From contig DDRT01000020.1 in assembly GCA_002343185.1 (NCBI GenBank), positions 225,326 through 289,325 on the forward strand: a DNA stretch of 64,000 nt, read 5' to 3'. Numbering within the stretch: the first letter of the stretch is position 1; every line of letters begins with the position of its first letter. A program made the position numbers and the translations under genes. This stretch comes from Deltaproteobacteria bacterium UBA2409 (GTDB lineage: Bacteria; Bdellovibrionota_C; UBA2361; DDRT01). The notes beneath the pieces are model-generated. The model saw nothing but the letters and a program-made list of their open reading frames with translations. It did no database searches and was not told the origin of the DNA. This document shows, piece by piece, positions 6,993 to 15,945 of this stretch.

Positions 6993-8293
6993 ACTTTGCC
7001 GAGGCTTCAAGCATTGTTTCATTGTCTAGCCCTGTTGAGCTAAGAGGTACGATCACTGATGTTGCAGGGACAGTTATTGAAGCCACAGGGCCATTTGTTT
7101 CAATAGGATCCCAAGTAGAGGTTAGATCTGGACTGGAAAAGATACCTGCTCAGGTTGTTGGATTTAAGAAAAATCGAATGTTGCTAATGCCATTTTCTGA
7201 ACCACAAGGTATATCTCCAGGTGCAATTGTAGCTGCCTCTGCTGCTCCAAGCAGTATCTTGGCTTCTGATAATTTACTAGGGCGAGTAATTGATCCATTT
7301 GGAAATCCGATCGATGGAAGACCGCTTACGATTGAAGGTACAAAAGTTCCACTATATAGAGACCCTCCAAACCCTGTTAAAAGAGCAAGAATCTCTGAGC
7401 CTTTCGATACGGGGATAAGATCTTTAAATACCTTTACAACCTTAGGGCTCGGCCAAAGAGTAGGAATCATGGCTGGCTCTGGAGTTGGAAAATCGACTCT
7501 ATTAGGAATGGTAGCAAAATTCTCCTCAAGCGATGTGAACGTAATCGGGCTTATCGGAGAGCGGGGTAGAGAGGTAAGAGAGTTTATTGAAAGAGATTTA
7601 GGTCCTGAGGGACTAAAGCGATCAGTAGTAGTTGTAGCAACAGGTAATGAGTCAGCACTTCTAAGAATCAGAGCAGCATATATTACAACTGCACTTGCAG
7701 AATATTTTAGAGATCAGGGTAAAAAAGTGGTGTTGATGATGGACTCTGTTACAAGACTTGCAATGGCTCAGCGTGAAATCGGGCTAGCAGTGGGCGAGCC
7801 ACCAAGTACAAAAGGTTATACACCATCTGTATTTGCAATGCTTCCAAAGCTTCTTGAAAGAGCAGGTACATGTGAAGGGAAAGGCTCAATCACTGGTATC
7901 TATACAGTATTAGTCGAAGGCGATGACATGAATGAGCCAATTGCAGATACAACACGCGGTATTCTTGATGGGCACATAGTTCTTTCAAGAAGACTTGCGG
8001 CAAAAGGTCAATACCCATCTATAGAAGTAAACGAAAGTATCTCAAGGGTAATGAGCGATCTTCTTCCTGTTGAGGCTTTAAAACTAATCTCTGATGCAAG
8101 AGATATAATCGCAACTTATCGTGAAACAGAAGATCTAATAACAATAGGAGCCTATAAGCCTGGGCAAAACACAAGAATAGATAGAGCAGTGAAGCTATAT
8201 GAGCCTCTGATGAAATTTTTAAAACAAGGAACAACTGAAGCAAGTAACCTACAAGACTCTTGGAAAATTCTATCTGGGATACTTGCATCATGA
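6989..8293 (+). CDS. fliI: Flagellum-specific export ATPase FliI
   Basis: FliI (434 residues) is the hexameric ATPase that helps unfold and release flagellar export substrates. The P-loop GSGVGKST is at residues 163-170, followed by the IGLIGERGREVREF segment typical of the family, the Walker B region KKVVLMMDSVTRLAMAQREI and GEPPSTKGYTPSVFAMLPKLLERAG. Length is normal. The start overlaps fliH and the stop overlaps the fliJ ATG (ATGA). The specific name FliI rather than SctN follows from its neighbours fliH and fliJ. Confidence 0.95.
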   Translation: MNFAEASSIVSLSSPVELRGTITDVAGTVIEATGPFVSIGSQVEVRSGLEKIPAQVVGFKKNRMLLMPFSEPQGISPGAIVAASAAPSSILASDNLLGRVIDPFGNPIDGRPLTIEGTKVPLYRDPPNPVKRARISEPFDTGIRSLNTFTTLGLGQRVGIMAGSGVGKSTLLGMVAKFSSSDVNVIGLIGERGREVREFIERDLGPEGLKRSVVVVATGNESALLRIRAAYITTALAEYFRDQGKKVVLMMDSVTRLAMAQREIGLAVGEPPSTKGYTPSVFAMLPKLLERAGTCEGKGSITGIYTVLVEGDDMNEPIADTTRGILDGHIVLSRRLAAKGQYPSIEVNESISRVMSDLLPVEALKLISDARDIIATYRETEDLITIGAYKPGQNTRIDRAVKLYEPLMKFLKQGTTEASNLQDSWKILSGILAS

Positions 8294-8709
8294 AGAAGTT
8301 CAAGTTTCGTCTAGAAAGAATTCGCCAACTAAAGGAAGCTGAAAAAGCTGAGGCCATGAGAGCATTAAAAGTAGTTTTGGCTAAACGTGCGGAGACAGAG
8401 AGTAGGCTAAATGAGCTAATACAGGCTTGGGGAGAGGGAGATGTTCCTACAACCAGCAAAGTAGAAGACTTTGTTTTAGATGCTCAGTATCGAGCAAGAC
8501 TAAAGGCACAGGTAGCTAAAACTAGGTCAGATTTAGAGCAAATTGAAGCTTCCGTAGAGCAACATCAAGCATCTTATAGAGAGGCGCATCGTTCTGCTCA
8601 GGTTTTTGACAACCTTAAAACCAAGGCAAAAGAGCAGTACGAAGAGATGATAAAACAAGAAGAGGCAAAATTTTTAGACGAGTTATCAATTCAGAGGCAC
8701 TATGACTAA
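8290..8709 (+). CDS. fliJ: Flagellar export chaperone FliJ
   Basis: This 139-residue protein is almost entirely helical and charged, as expected for FliJ, the coiled-coil stalk of the FliI hexamer and escort of export chaperones. The opening MKKFKFRLERIRQLKEAEKAEAM is typical (FxFRLexvLxlrex). I placed the start at the ATG overlapping the fliI stop; an upstream in-frame start would lie inside fliI. FliJ sequences are weakly conserved, so the call rests on the start motif, helicity, size and gene order. Confidence 0.85.
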   Translation: MKKFKFRLERIRQLKEAEKAEAMRALKVVLAKRAETESRLNELIQAWGEGDVPTTSKVEDFVLDAQYRARLKAQVAKTRSDLEQIEASVEQHQASYREAHRSAQVFDNLKTKAKEQYEEMIKQEEAKFLDELSIQRHYD

Positions 8710-9409
8710 GAAAAGAACAATGTCGAGACAAGAAGCGCTTTCTCTTTACCAAGATATGGAGAGAACGATGGCTAAAGTTTTAAAGAACTCAGAAGAGTAT
8801 GAAAAGGAAAAGGAGCTTTCAGGGCTTCAAGCTGCATTAAGACAAAAGGTAACCAAGGCTAGAACCCAAAGTATCTCCGGTCAAAGAGCAGCAGTATTGG
8901 TACTAACAATTTGTGCAGCGTTTAAGATAGGGTTTGCTGCATTAGATGTTGTTGGTGTTGGTTCTGTACCAAAAGCTCATGCTACTGTAGTAGCCTCATC
9001 AGCAGTTCCATTTTCTAAAGAAGAAATCACAGTTTTAACTTCTTTAGATTCAAGAAGAGCTGAGCTAGAAGAAAGAGCAAAGAGGATCGAAAAGAAAGAA
9101 GAAGAAGTAGAAAAACGTGATCAAGAATTTGCTGTAAGATTAGCTGAATTAAGAGATCTTTCATCAAGACTTAAACTTTCAAGAGACGAAGGCGCAAGAA
9201 AGAAAAGTTCTCAGCTTGATCAGTTGGCAAATGTCTATATTGCTATGAATCCAAAAGATGCTGCCGATCTTCTTGCTCAGCTTGATGAAGCTATAGCCCT
9301 TGAGTTGCTTCAAAGAATGCCAGAAAAGAGAATGGGTCAGATCTTGCCATTAATGAGTCCAGATAGGGCACTTAGAATTACAAGAATGCTTAGTTCTTCG
9401 AAGAATTAG
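8702..9409 (+). CDS. MotE-like membrane protein with C-terminal MgtE-N-type domain
   Basis: The 235-residue protein has a cytoplasmic N-terminal part of about 60 residues and one membrane helix near residues 64-86. A charged coiled coil follows at about 105-160 (rich in EERAKRIEKKEEEVEKRD), then a C-terminal MgtE-N-like domain (YIAMNPKDAADLLAQLDEAIALELLQRMPEKRMGQILPLM). This matches the MotE family, periplasmic chaperones that stabilise the stator component MotC in some bacteria, and its place after fliJ fits. It overlaps fliJ by 8 bp and ends the operon. The domain is structurally related to a FliG module, but the membrane topology argues against it being the missing FliG. Confidence 0.75.
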   Translation: MTKKRTMSRQEALSLYQDMERTMAKVLKNSEEYEKEKELSGLQAALRQKVTKARTQSISGQRAAVLVLTICAAFKIGFAALDVVGVGSVPKAHATVVASSAVPFSKEEITVLTSLDSRRAELEERAKRIEKKEEEVEKRDQEFAVRLAELRDLSSRLKLSRDEGARKKSSQLDQLANVYIAMNPKDAADLLAQLDEAIALELLQRMPEKRMGQILPLMSPDRALRITRMLSSSKN

Positions 9410-9538
9410 TGATTTTGGAGGTCAGGCCGGCCAAGTTTTCAGCAGTCGGCTTTCAGCAAACGGCTCACGGCAGTCGGAAAACTGATAACGGAGAGACGGA
9501 GAACAGGGAACAAAGAAACAGAGTACCCCCTCTTATCT
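9410..9538. other. Non-coding gap with repeat-like inverted sequence
   Basis: This stretch separates the flagellar operon from the convergent Smr-domain gene. It opens with a degenerate GGTCAGGCCGGCC, half of the palindromic repeat found elsewhere in the window. Then come AGTTTTC and GAAAACT about 40 nt apart, enclosing two CAGTCGG copies. No open frame or clean rho-independent terminator was seen. Confidence 0.4.
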
Positions 9539-9967
9539 TCACCCACAAAGATAACAGATCGTAACCCCAGGATTGGCCTCAGAAACCTTAAATCTTCTTA
9601 CAACATCAAGCTCTTCAAGAATTTTTGCTGTTTCTTTTTTTAATGTACCTGACCCTCTTCCATGAACAAACCAAACCTCGCCATAGCCAGCTAAAATTGC
9701 CTGATTAACACCAGATAAAATAAGATCTCGAGCCTCGCTCGAGGTTTTACCATGAAGATCTATCTCTAATGCCCCACTACGTTTAGTACCTCTTAGGTGT
9801 TGCTTTTGTGGTTTACTACCCTTAGATGGTTTTGCTTCTGAAAGTTGATCAGCTGAGCAAACTACAACTACCCCACGTGATTTTACCCTTATTTTGTTCT
9901 TTGAAATTGAGACTATCTCACCCGTTTGTTTTAGATTTTTAAGTAAGACAGTATCGCCTACCTTCAT
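9539..9967 (-). CDS. Stand-alone KOW plus Smr-domain protein (MutS2 C-terminus-like)
   Basis: This 142-residue protein resembles the last quarter of MutS2. An N-terminal KOW-like segment (VGDTVLLKNLKQTGEIVSIS) is followed by a basic linker and a C-terminal Smr domain with LHG at 71-73 and HGRGSG at 102-107. Smr domains bind or nick branched DNA or, in MutS2, act on RNA and collided ribosomes. Here the MutS core and ATPase are absent, so the protein is either a naturally separate module or a truncated MutS2. A normal ATG overlaps the tyrS stop (ATGA), which argues for an intact, translationally coupled gene rather than debris. Confidence 0.8.
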   Translation of the reverse strand: MKVGDTVLLKNLKQTGEIVSISKNKIRVKSRGVVVVCSADQLSEAKPSKGSKPQKQHLRGTKRSGALEIDLHGKTSSEARDLILSGVNQAILAGYGEVWFVHGRGSGTLKKETAKILEELDVVRRFKVSEANPGVTICYLCG

Positions 9968-11187
9968 GATACTTCGACAAGAAAGTAACTCTTCTTTCCA
10001 GATCTTAAGATTAATACTGATCTATCCAGCCTAACAGATTCATCTGGATCACTGATCCGAGTGCCTTGAATATAAGCTCCACCAGCAGAAATTAGTCTTT
10101 TAGCCTCGCCTTTTGATTTAACAACTCCAGCTTTAATGAATAAATCAGAGGCTGAAAGCCTTTCATCCTTCGATACTCTTGAGTGTGGAACTTCACTAAA
10201 AACCTCTTTTAGAAGAGTTTCAGGTAATTGATTTAGATCTCCTCCACCAAAAAGAACAGAAGTAGCGTTCAGTGCCTCAGCTGTTTTTTCTTCTCCATGG
10301 ACTAGTTTTGTTACTGACTCAGCCAGCTCTTTTTGCGCAGTCCTTTTCTCAGGAGCTGCTTTAAATTCACTTTCAATAGCAGAAATATCATTTAGAGATT
10401 TAAACGAGAATATTTTAAGAAGCTTTATGACCTCATCGTCAGCTACATTTAATAGATATTGGTAACATTTGTATGGGGAGGTTAGTTTTGGATCTAGCCA
10501 GATAGCGTCAGATTCACTTTTACCAAATTTTCTTCCAGCTTTGTCGGTTAAGAGTGGCCAGCATAAAACCGAAGCCTCTCCACTAAGTTTCCTTCGGATC
10601 AGCTCAAGCCCTGCCGTCATGTTTCCCCACTGATCTGAACCACCAACTTGAAGCTTACAGCCATAGTTTTTGTATAGAAAAAGAAAGTCAAATGCCTGAA
10701 GAAGCATGTACGTAAACTCAGTAAAAGAAATTCCATCACCTTCGATTCTGTTTTTAACAGAATCTTTCGCTAACATGTAGTTAACAGTGAAATGTTTGCC
10801 TATGTCTCTAAGGAAATCCAAAATCGAAACGTTGTGAGTCCAGTCGTAATTATCTACGAACTTTGGAGTTATATTTAGCTTGGAAAATATTTCATTTACC
10901 TGTTTTTTTTGTGCTTCTATGTTTGATTGTATCTCTGATCTATCAAGAAGTTTCCTTTCAGCACTTTTACCTGATGGGTCTCCAATGCTACCTGTAGCCC
11001 CACCAAAGAGAATTATAGGTTCAAAGCCTGCCTGAGCTAACCGTGCTGTAGTTAATAGCCCTACTAAGTTACCGATTTGAAGACTGGGAGCTGTTGGATC
11101 TATTCCTAAGTAAAAAGGGCAGGGTGTTAGAGCCTCTTTATTAGCTATATCAAATAATAGCCCCCGATTTTCAAGTTCGTCTAGCAT
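9964..11187 (-). CDS. tyrS: Tyrosyl-tRNA synthetase
   Basis: TyrRS charges tRNA-Tyr. The class I Rossmann core opens with FYLGIDPTAPSLQIGN and carries GGATGSIGDPSGKSAER and QVGGSDQWGNMTAGLELIRR, both diagnostic of TyrRS. A KFGKS signature replaces KMSKS, and a C-terminal S4-like RNA-binding domain follows (KAGVVKSKGEAKRLISAGGAYIQG). The ATG at 11187 fits the usual family start; a TTG six codons earlier is possible. The HIGH-equivalent at residues 37-40 reads QIGN, with glutamine in place of the first histidine. It is coupled to the downstream Smr gene and divergent from rpmG. Confidence 0.94.
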   Translation of the reverse strand: MLDELENRGLLFDIANKEALTPCPFYLGIDPTAPSLQIGNLVGLLTTARLAQAGFEPIILFGGATGSIGDPSGKSAERKLLDRSEIQSNIEAQKKQVNEIFSKLNITPKFVDNYDWTHNVSILDFLRDIGKHFTVNYMLAKDSVKNRIEGDGISFTEFTYMLLQAFDFLFLYKNYGCKLQVGGSDQWGNMTAGLELIRRKLSGEASVLCWPLLTDKAGRKFGKSESDAIWLDPKLTSPYKCYQYLLNVADDEVIKLLKIFSFKSLNDISAIESEFKAAPEKRTAQKELAESVTKLVHGEEKTAEALNATSVLFGGGDLNQLPETLLKEVFSEVPHSRVSKDERLSASDLFIKAGVVKSKGEAKRLISAGGAYIQGTRISDPDESVRLDRSVLILRSGKKSYFLVEVS

Positions 11188-11190
11188 AAG

Positions 11191-11205
11191 TTGATTCTGA
11201 ATCAA
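11191..11205. promoter_or_regulatory. 15-bp palindrome between divergent tyrS and rpmG
   Basis: TTGATTC-T-GAATCAA is a perfect 7-bp inverted repeat around one central base. It lies within the 41 bp separating the tyrS and rpmG start codons. Its position suits an operator or overlapping promoter element, but no regulator can be named and chance occurrence is possible. Confidence 0.3.
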
Positions 11206-11228
11206 TTCTCATGCAGAATAAAGCTGTT

Positions 11229-11438
11229 ATGGCAAAAGCAGCGAAAGATACGGTTTTTTTAGTCTCTACCGAAGGCACTAATGCCCACTATACTAACCGT
11301 AAGAACAAAAAGAAGTTTAAAGGTGAAAAAAAGCTAACTCTTAAGAAGTATGACCCTGTAGCCAGAAAACACGTCGAATTTGGTGAAAAGAAGCTTAGCA
11401 GGCTTAAGAAGAAATATAAGCCTGCTCAATCAGCTTAA
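11229..11438 (+). CDS. rpmG: Large-subunit ribosomal protein L33
   Basis: The 69-residue basic protein matches bL33: MAKAAKDTVFLVSTEGTNAHY, TNRKNKKKFK and LKKYDPVARKHVEFGEKKL. The two CxxC zinc motifs of the C+ form are absent, so it is the zinc-independent C- type. It runs about 15 residues longer at the lysine-rich C-terminus than the E. coli protein. The ATG at 11229 fits family alignments; another six codons upstream is in frame but less likely. L33 sits near the E site of the 50S subunit. Confidence 0.88.
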   Translation: MAKAAKDTVFLVSTEGTNAHYTNRKNKKKFKGEKKLTLKKYDPVARKHVEFGEKKLSRLKKKYKPAQSA

Positions 11439-11485
11439 TTCACTAGCCTTGCAATTTCGCCATCAAAATTCTCTACTAACGGCTA

Positions 11486-12535
11486 ATGAAGCGAACCCCT
11501 CTCTATGACTCACACCTAAAGCTCGGAGCCAAAATGGTTCCATTTGCTGGGTTTGAGATGCCGGTACAATATTCGATGGGATTAATCGAGGAACATAATA
11601 GCGTTAGAAATAATGTTGGTATGTTCGATGTAAGCCATATGGGAGAGATATTTGTTAGTGGAGACTCAAGCTTTGACTTTCTTCAAAGAGTTACCTGCAA
11701 CGATCTATCAAAGCTTCAAATTGGTAAGGCTCAGTATTCAGCCCTTTTAAACCAAAATGGCGGAGTAATAGATGATATTATCGTCTATAAACTCGAAGAA
11801 TCTAGATATCTAATTTGCGCTAATGCTTCTAATTGTGAGAAAGATTTTGAATGGCTAGTCTCTCAAAATCGAGAAAAAGCAGATTTAAAAAATCAATCGT
11901 CATCATGGGGGCAGATTGCAGTTCAAGGGCCAAACGCCAAAAATTTCGTTCAAAAATATTGTTCTAAAGAGCTAAAATATTTTGAGTGTGAAGAGTATGG
12001 AGGCAATATTGTTGCTAGAACAGGTTACACTGGGGAAGATGGGTTTGAAATTTTTGTACCTGCCCAAAAGACAGCAGCTCTTTGGAATGAGCTTCTTCAG
12101 GCAGGAGTACTACCGTGTGGGCTAGGTGCTAGAGACACCTTAAGACTTGAGGCCTGTTATCCCCTTCATGGTCATGAGTTAAGTGAAGAGTATTCTGCTT
12201 TAGAGTCAGGATTAGGCTGGATAGTTAAATTCAGTAAAGGAGATTTTATAGGCAAAGAGGCTCTTCAAAAGACTTTTGAACGTAAGTTAGTCGGTTTTTT
12301 TGTGCTTGATCCTGGTATTGTTCGTGAAGGAACGCCGCTTTTTGATGAAAATGATAAGCCTTGTGGTTTTGTAACAAGTGGTACTAAAACCCCTACAGTT
12401 AATAAGGCTTTAGGGTTAGCTCTTGTGAGTAATAGTCCTAAGTTTGCAGAGGTAAGAGGAAGAAAGTTAAGAGTTGAGATTACAAAAACACCTTTTTATA
12501 GAACTTCAAATCCTCCACCTAGATTCAAGGATTAG
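11486..12535 (+). CDS. gcvT: Glycine cleavage system T protein (aminomethyltransferase)
   Basis: GcvT (349 residues) transfers the aminomethyl carbon from lipoylated H protein to tetrahydrofolate, releasing ammonia. The start MKRTPLYDSHLKLGAKMVPFAGFEMPVQY is classic, and the folate-binding region includes FDVSHMGEI and GYTGEDGFEIF. A late LGARDTLRLEACYPLHGHEL motif completes the family. Length is slightly short of the roughly 360-residue average but nothing is missing. It leads gcvT-gcvH-gcvP; no glycine riboswitch is visible in the short upstream gap. Confidence 0.95.
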   Translation: MKRTPLYDSHLKLGAKMVPFAGFEMPVQYSMGLIEEHNSVRNNVGMFDVSHMGEIFVSGDSSFDFLQRVTCNDLSKLQIGKAQYSALLNQNGGVIDDIIVYKLEESRYLICANASNCEKDFEWLVSQNREKADLKNQSSSWGQIAVQGPNAKNFVQKYCSKELKYFECEEYGGNIVARTGYTGEDGFEIFVPAQKTAALWNELLQAGVLPCGLGARDTLRLEACYPLHGHELSEEYSALESGLGWIVKFSKGDFIGKEALQKTFERKLVGFFVLDPGIVREGTPLFDENDKPCGFVTSGTKTPTVNKALGLALVSNSPKFAEVRGRKLRVEITKTPFYRTSNPPPRFKD

Positions 12536-12691
12536 GTTTTTCAGCGTGTCTTATGTGCAATATGGTAGGAAACCCTAACCGTGACCTTAGGCTTGAGCGT
12601 GAGCAAAATTGAGTTGATGCCTACGCTCACGAGGGCAGGCTCGACCCCCAAAACCTAGATTCCTGTAATAATTTAATTTATAAGGATATAT

Positions 12692-13072
12692 ATGACTGTC
12701 CCTGAAGGGTTAAAATATACAAAAGATCATGAATGGGTTCGTATAGAGGGCGACCTAGCTGTTGTTGGTGTGACTGATTTTGCCCAAGGGGAACTTGGAG
12801 AGATCGTATTTTCAGAGCTTCCTATTGTAGGTAGCAACGTTTCTGCTGGGGGTACATTCTGTGTTCTTGAATCAACAAAGGCCGCCAGTGATGTTTATGC
12901 GCCAATCTCTGGTGTAGTAGCAGAAATAAACGAATCAGTAAGTGCTGATCCTACCCTTGTTAATAAAGATCCATTTGGACTTGGGTGGCTAGTAAAGCTA
13001 AAGGGTTTCAACCCTCAGGAGCTTAATAATCTACTGTCCCCAGAGCAGTATAAATCCCTTATTGGTGGTTAA
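12692..13072 (+). CDS. gcvH: Glycine cleavage system H protein
   Basis: GcvH (126 residues) is the lipoyl carrier shuttling the aminomethyl group between P, T and L proteins. Visible features are YTKDHEWVRIEGDLAVVGVTDFAQ and the lipoylation motif VLESTKAASDVYAPISG, where the lysine is modified. An AAGGA ribosome site precedes the ATG. The 156-bp gap to gcvT is longer than elsewhere and contains an imperfect inverted GAGCGTGAG/CTCACG pair but no gene. Confidence 0.95.
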   Translation: MTVPEGLKYTKDHEWVRIEGDLAVVGVTDFAQGELGEIVFSELPIVGSNVSAGGTFCVLESTKAASDVYAPISGVVAEINESVSADPTLVNKDPFGLGWLVKLKGFNPQELNNLLSPEQYKSLIGG

Positions 13073-13110
13073 AACTCGCAACCTTTGGCCAATTTGCTAT
13101 AGTAAAAGGC

Positions 13111-15945
13111 ATGGAGCACCTTTCAAGCATGACCAACTTTAATGACACTCACCTCAGTCCATTTGTTAAAAGACATATTGGTCCATCAGAAAACAATATT
13201 CAAGAGATGCTCAAAGTAGTTGGTTGCTCCACCCTTGAAGAGTTTCTCTCAAAGGTCATTCCAACAGGATTAAGATCAAAAAATTTCAAGATTCCATTCG
13301 ATGGAATGACAGAAGAAGAAGTTCTTTCAACTTTGAAAGCCTACTCTGAGGAGAATAAAGTATTTAGGTCTCTAATAGGCCAAGGTTACTACGACACCAT
13401 CACTCCAGGAGTGATCTTAAGAAACATATTTGAAAATCCAGGTTGGTATACTCAGTATACACCCTATCAGCCTGAGATTTCGCAAGGGAGACTTGAGGCT
13501 CTTTTAAATTTTCAAACACTGGTCTCTGATCTAACCGGACTTCCGATTTCAAACTCTTCACTTTTAGATGAAGGAACCGCCGCAGCAGAGGCTATGTCTC
13601 TAAGTAGAAGGGACGATAGGAAGATATTTTTAGTAGATTCGGATTGTTTCCCGCAGACGATTGCTGTGATTAAAACAAGAGCAAAACCTCTTGGTGTTGA
13701 GGTTCGTGTGACTGAGGATCTAAAAGATCTTGAAGGAGCTTTTGGGCTTTTACTCCAATATCCATCATCAAGCGGAGCTATTAAAGATTATAGCGAAGTG
13801 ATTACTCGAGCCAAAGAAAAGAAGGTTGTAGTTACAATGGCTACGGATCTACTTGCACTAACTTTACTCCCCTCACCAGGAGAGCTTGGAGCTGATATTG
13901 CTGTTGGGAGTGCTCAGAGATTTGGGGTTCCTCTCGGATTCGGAGGACCTCATGCAGCTTTTTTTGCTACAACGGATGAATTTAAAAGACAGATCCCTGG
14001 AAGAATTGTTGGTGTATCAAAAGATTCGTCAGGGAAAAGAGCTCTAAGATTAGCTCTTCAAACAAGGGAGCAACACATTAGACGTGAGAAGGCCACAAGC
14101 AATATCTGTACAGCACAGGTGCTTCTTTCCATTATGGCCTCGATGTACGCAGTTTATCATGGTCCGAAAGGGCTAAAAGAGATTGCGACAAGGATCAATT
14201 TTCTATCCTCTAAACTGGCAGCAACTCTAAAAGAATTAGGATATCAATTATCAAGTGACCAATTTTTTGATACAATCAAGGTTCAACAGCTAAATGGTAG
14301 CGCCAAACAAGTACTAGATCGTGCAAGAGCCGCGAATTTTAATCTTAGAGAGTATGAAGATGGCTCAATTGGAGTTTCCCTAGACGAATTAAGTACAGAA
14401 GAAGAATTAGAACTGATAGTTTCATTTTTTACTGGAAAGAAAACTAAGCTTGCATCTCCTTTTGATTCTATCAGAAAAAAAAGAAGCTCAGAGTTTCTAA
14501 CTCACCCAGTATTTAACTCTCATTTCTCTGAGACTGAGTTTCTTAGATATGTAAAACGTCTTGAATCAAGAGACCTATCACTTTGTCATGCGATGATCCC
14601 ACTTGGATCTTGCACAATGAAGTTAAATGCCACAGCAGAGATGTTGCCTGTATCTTACCCTGGATTTTCCAGGCTTCATCCCTTTGCCCCCAAAGATCAA
14701 ACACAAGGATATCAGAGGTTATTCAAAGAGCTTGAAGAGTGTCTATGTGCTGTTACTGGTTTTGATGCAGTTTCGCTTCAACCAAATGCAGGTTCGCAAG
14801 GTGAATACGCTGGTCTACTTGTTATAAGAGAATATCAGGAATCAATTAAGCAAGGCTTTAGAGACATATGCTTAATTCCAAAAAGTGCCCATGGAACTAA
14901 CCCTGCAAGTGCTGTTATGGCCGGCCTAAAAGTTGTAGCGATAGAGTGTGATGCTAATGGAAATATTGATCTTCAAGATCTACAGTTAAAAGCAGCAACG
15001 CACAAAGAGAAGCTAAGTTGCATCATGGTAACATACCCATCAACTCACGGAGTTTTTGAGGGGCATATTAAAGATGTCTCGAAGATAATTCACGATGCAG
15101 GTGGTCAGGTTTATATGGATGGCGCAAATTTAAATGCGCTTGTTGGCTATGTAACTGCTGAAGAGATAGGAGCGGATGTTTGTCATATAAATTTGCATAA
15201 GACTTTTTGTATTCCGCATGGTGGTGGAGGCCCTGGAATGGGACCAATTGGAGTAAAAAATCATCTTGCACCTTTTCTCCCCGGACACCCTGTTACTGGT
15301 GGAATTTTAGGCCCGGTATCAGCTGCTCCATGGGGTAGTGCTAGCATTTTGCCTATCTCATGGGCATACATGGCTATGATGGGAACAGAAGGGGTAAAGC
15401 TCGCTACAGCGGTTGGACTTTTGTCTGCGAACTATATAGCGAAGAGAGTCGAAGCTTCATTTCCTGTTCTTTATAAGGGCGATTCAGGATTTGTTGCCCA
15501 TGAATGCATTTTGGATCTAAGAGGAGTAAAAGCATTTGTAGAGGTTGATGATGTAGCAAAACGTCTTATTGACTATGGATTTCATCCTCCTACAGTAAGC
15601 TGGCCAGTTGCAGGAACTATTATGGTCGAGCCTACTGAAAGTGAGAGCAAGGAAGAACTTGATCGGTTTTGTGAAGCGTTGATTTCAATACGTGAAGAGA
15701 TTAGGGAGATCGAAAACGGAAGTTATCCTAGAGAGCTAAATCCGCTCAAAGGAGCTCCTCACACAATTGAAGCAGTGTGTTCGCACGATTGGAGTAGACC
15801 ATATTCAAGGGAGCAAGCAGCTTACCCGGTGCCTAGTCTCCGAGAATTTAAGTTTTGGCCATCAGTAGGCAGAGTGGATGCAGCTTATGGTGACAGAAAC
15901 TTAGTATGTACCTGTCCAAGCGTGGAGGAACTAAGTGAGGGATGA
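13111..15945 (+). CDS. gcvP: Glycine dehydrogenase (decarboxylating), single-chain P protein
   Basis: The 944-residue single polypeptide contains both halves that are separate GcvPA and GcvPB in many bacteria. It is the PLP enzyme that decarboxylates glycine and passes the aminomethyl group to GcvH. The N-half has FVKRHIGPSE and LLDEGTAAAEAM. The C-half has the PLP lysine in HINLHKTFCIPHGGGGPGMG at about residue 695. An ATG six codons downstream (MTNFNDTHLSP) is an alternative start. Its 3' end overlaps the next gene by 11 bp. Confidence 0.95.
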   Translation: MEHLSSMTNFNDTHLSPFVKRHIGPSENNIQEMLKVVGCSTLEEFLSKVIPTGLRSKNFKIPFDGMTEEEVLSTLKAYSEENKVFRSLIGQGYYDTITPGVILRNIFENPGWYTQYTPYQPEISQGRLEALLNFQTLVSDLTGLPISNSSLLDEGTAAAEAMSLSRRDDRKIFLVDSDCFPQTIAVIKTRAKPLGVEVRVTEDLKDLEGAFGLLLQYPSSSGAIKDYSEVITRAKEKKVVVTMATDLLALTLLPSPGELGADIAVGSAQRFGVPLGFGGPHAAFFATTDEFKRQIPGRIVGVSKDSSGKRALRLALQTREQHIRREKATSNICTAQVLLSIMASMYAVYHGPKGLKEIATRINFLSSKLAATLKELGYQLSSDQFFDTIKVQQLNGSAKQVLDRARAANFNLREYEDGSIGVSLDELSTEEELELIVSFFTGKKTKLASPFDSIRKKRSSEFLTHPVFNSHFSETEFLRYVKRLESRDLSLCHAMIPLGSCTMKLNATAEMLPVSYPGFSRLHPFAPKDQTQGYQRLFKELEECLCAVTGFDAVSLQPNAGSQGEYAGLLVIREYQESIKQGFRDICLIPKSAHGTNPASAVMAGLKVVAIECDANGNIDLQDLQLKAATHKEKLSCIMVTYPSTHGVFEGHIKDVSKIIHDAGGQVYMDGANLNALVGYVTAEEIGADVCHINLHKTFCIPHGGGGPGMGPIGVKNHLAPFLPGHPVTGGILGPVSAAPWGSASILPISWAYMAMMGTEGVKLATAVGLLSANYIAKRVEASFPVLYKGDSGFVAHECILDLRGVKAFVEVDDVAKRLIDYGFHPPTVSWPVAGTIMVEPTESESKEELDRFCEALISIREEIREIENGSYPRELNPLKGAPHTIEAVCSHDWSRPYSREQAAYPVPSLREFKFWPSVGRVDAAYGDRNLVCTCPSVEELSEG

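Noticed and set aside
8702..9409. MotE-like gene as a replacement FliG
   Set aside because: It has a membrane helix and a coiled coil before the MgtE-N-type domain and lacks the FliG middle and C-terminal torque domains.
11439..11485. Glycine riboswitch before gcvT
   Set aside because: The gap is only 47 bp and has none of the aptamer motifs.
12536..12691. A small gene or RNA in the gcvT-gcvH gap
   Set aside because: Only an imperfect inverted repeat and repeat-like sequence were seen; no frame with a start and ribosome site.
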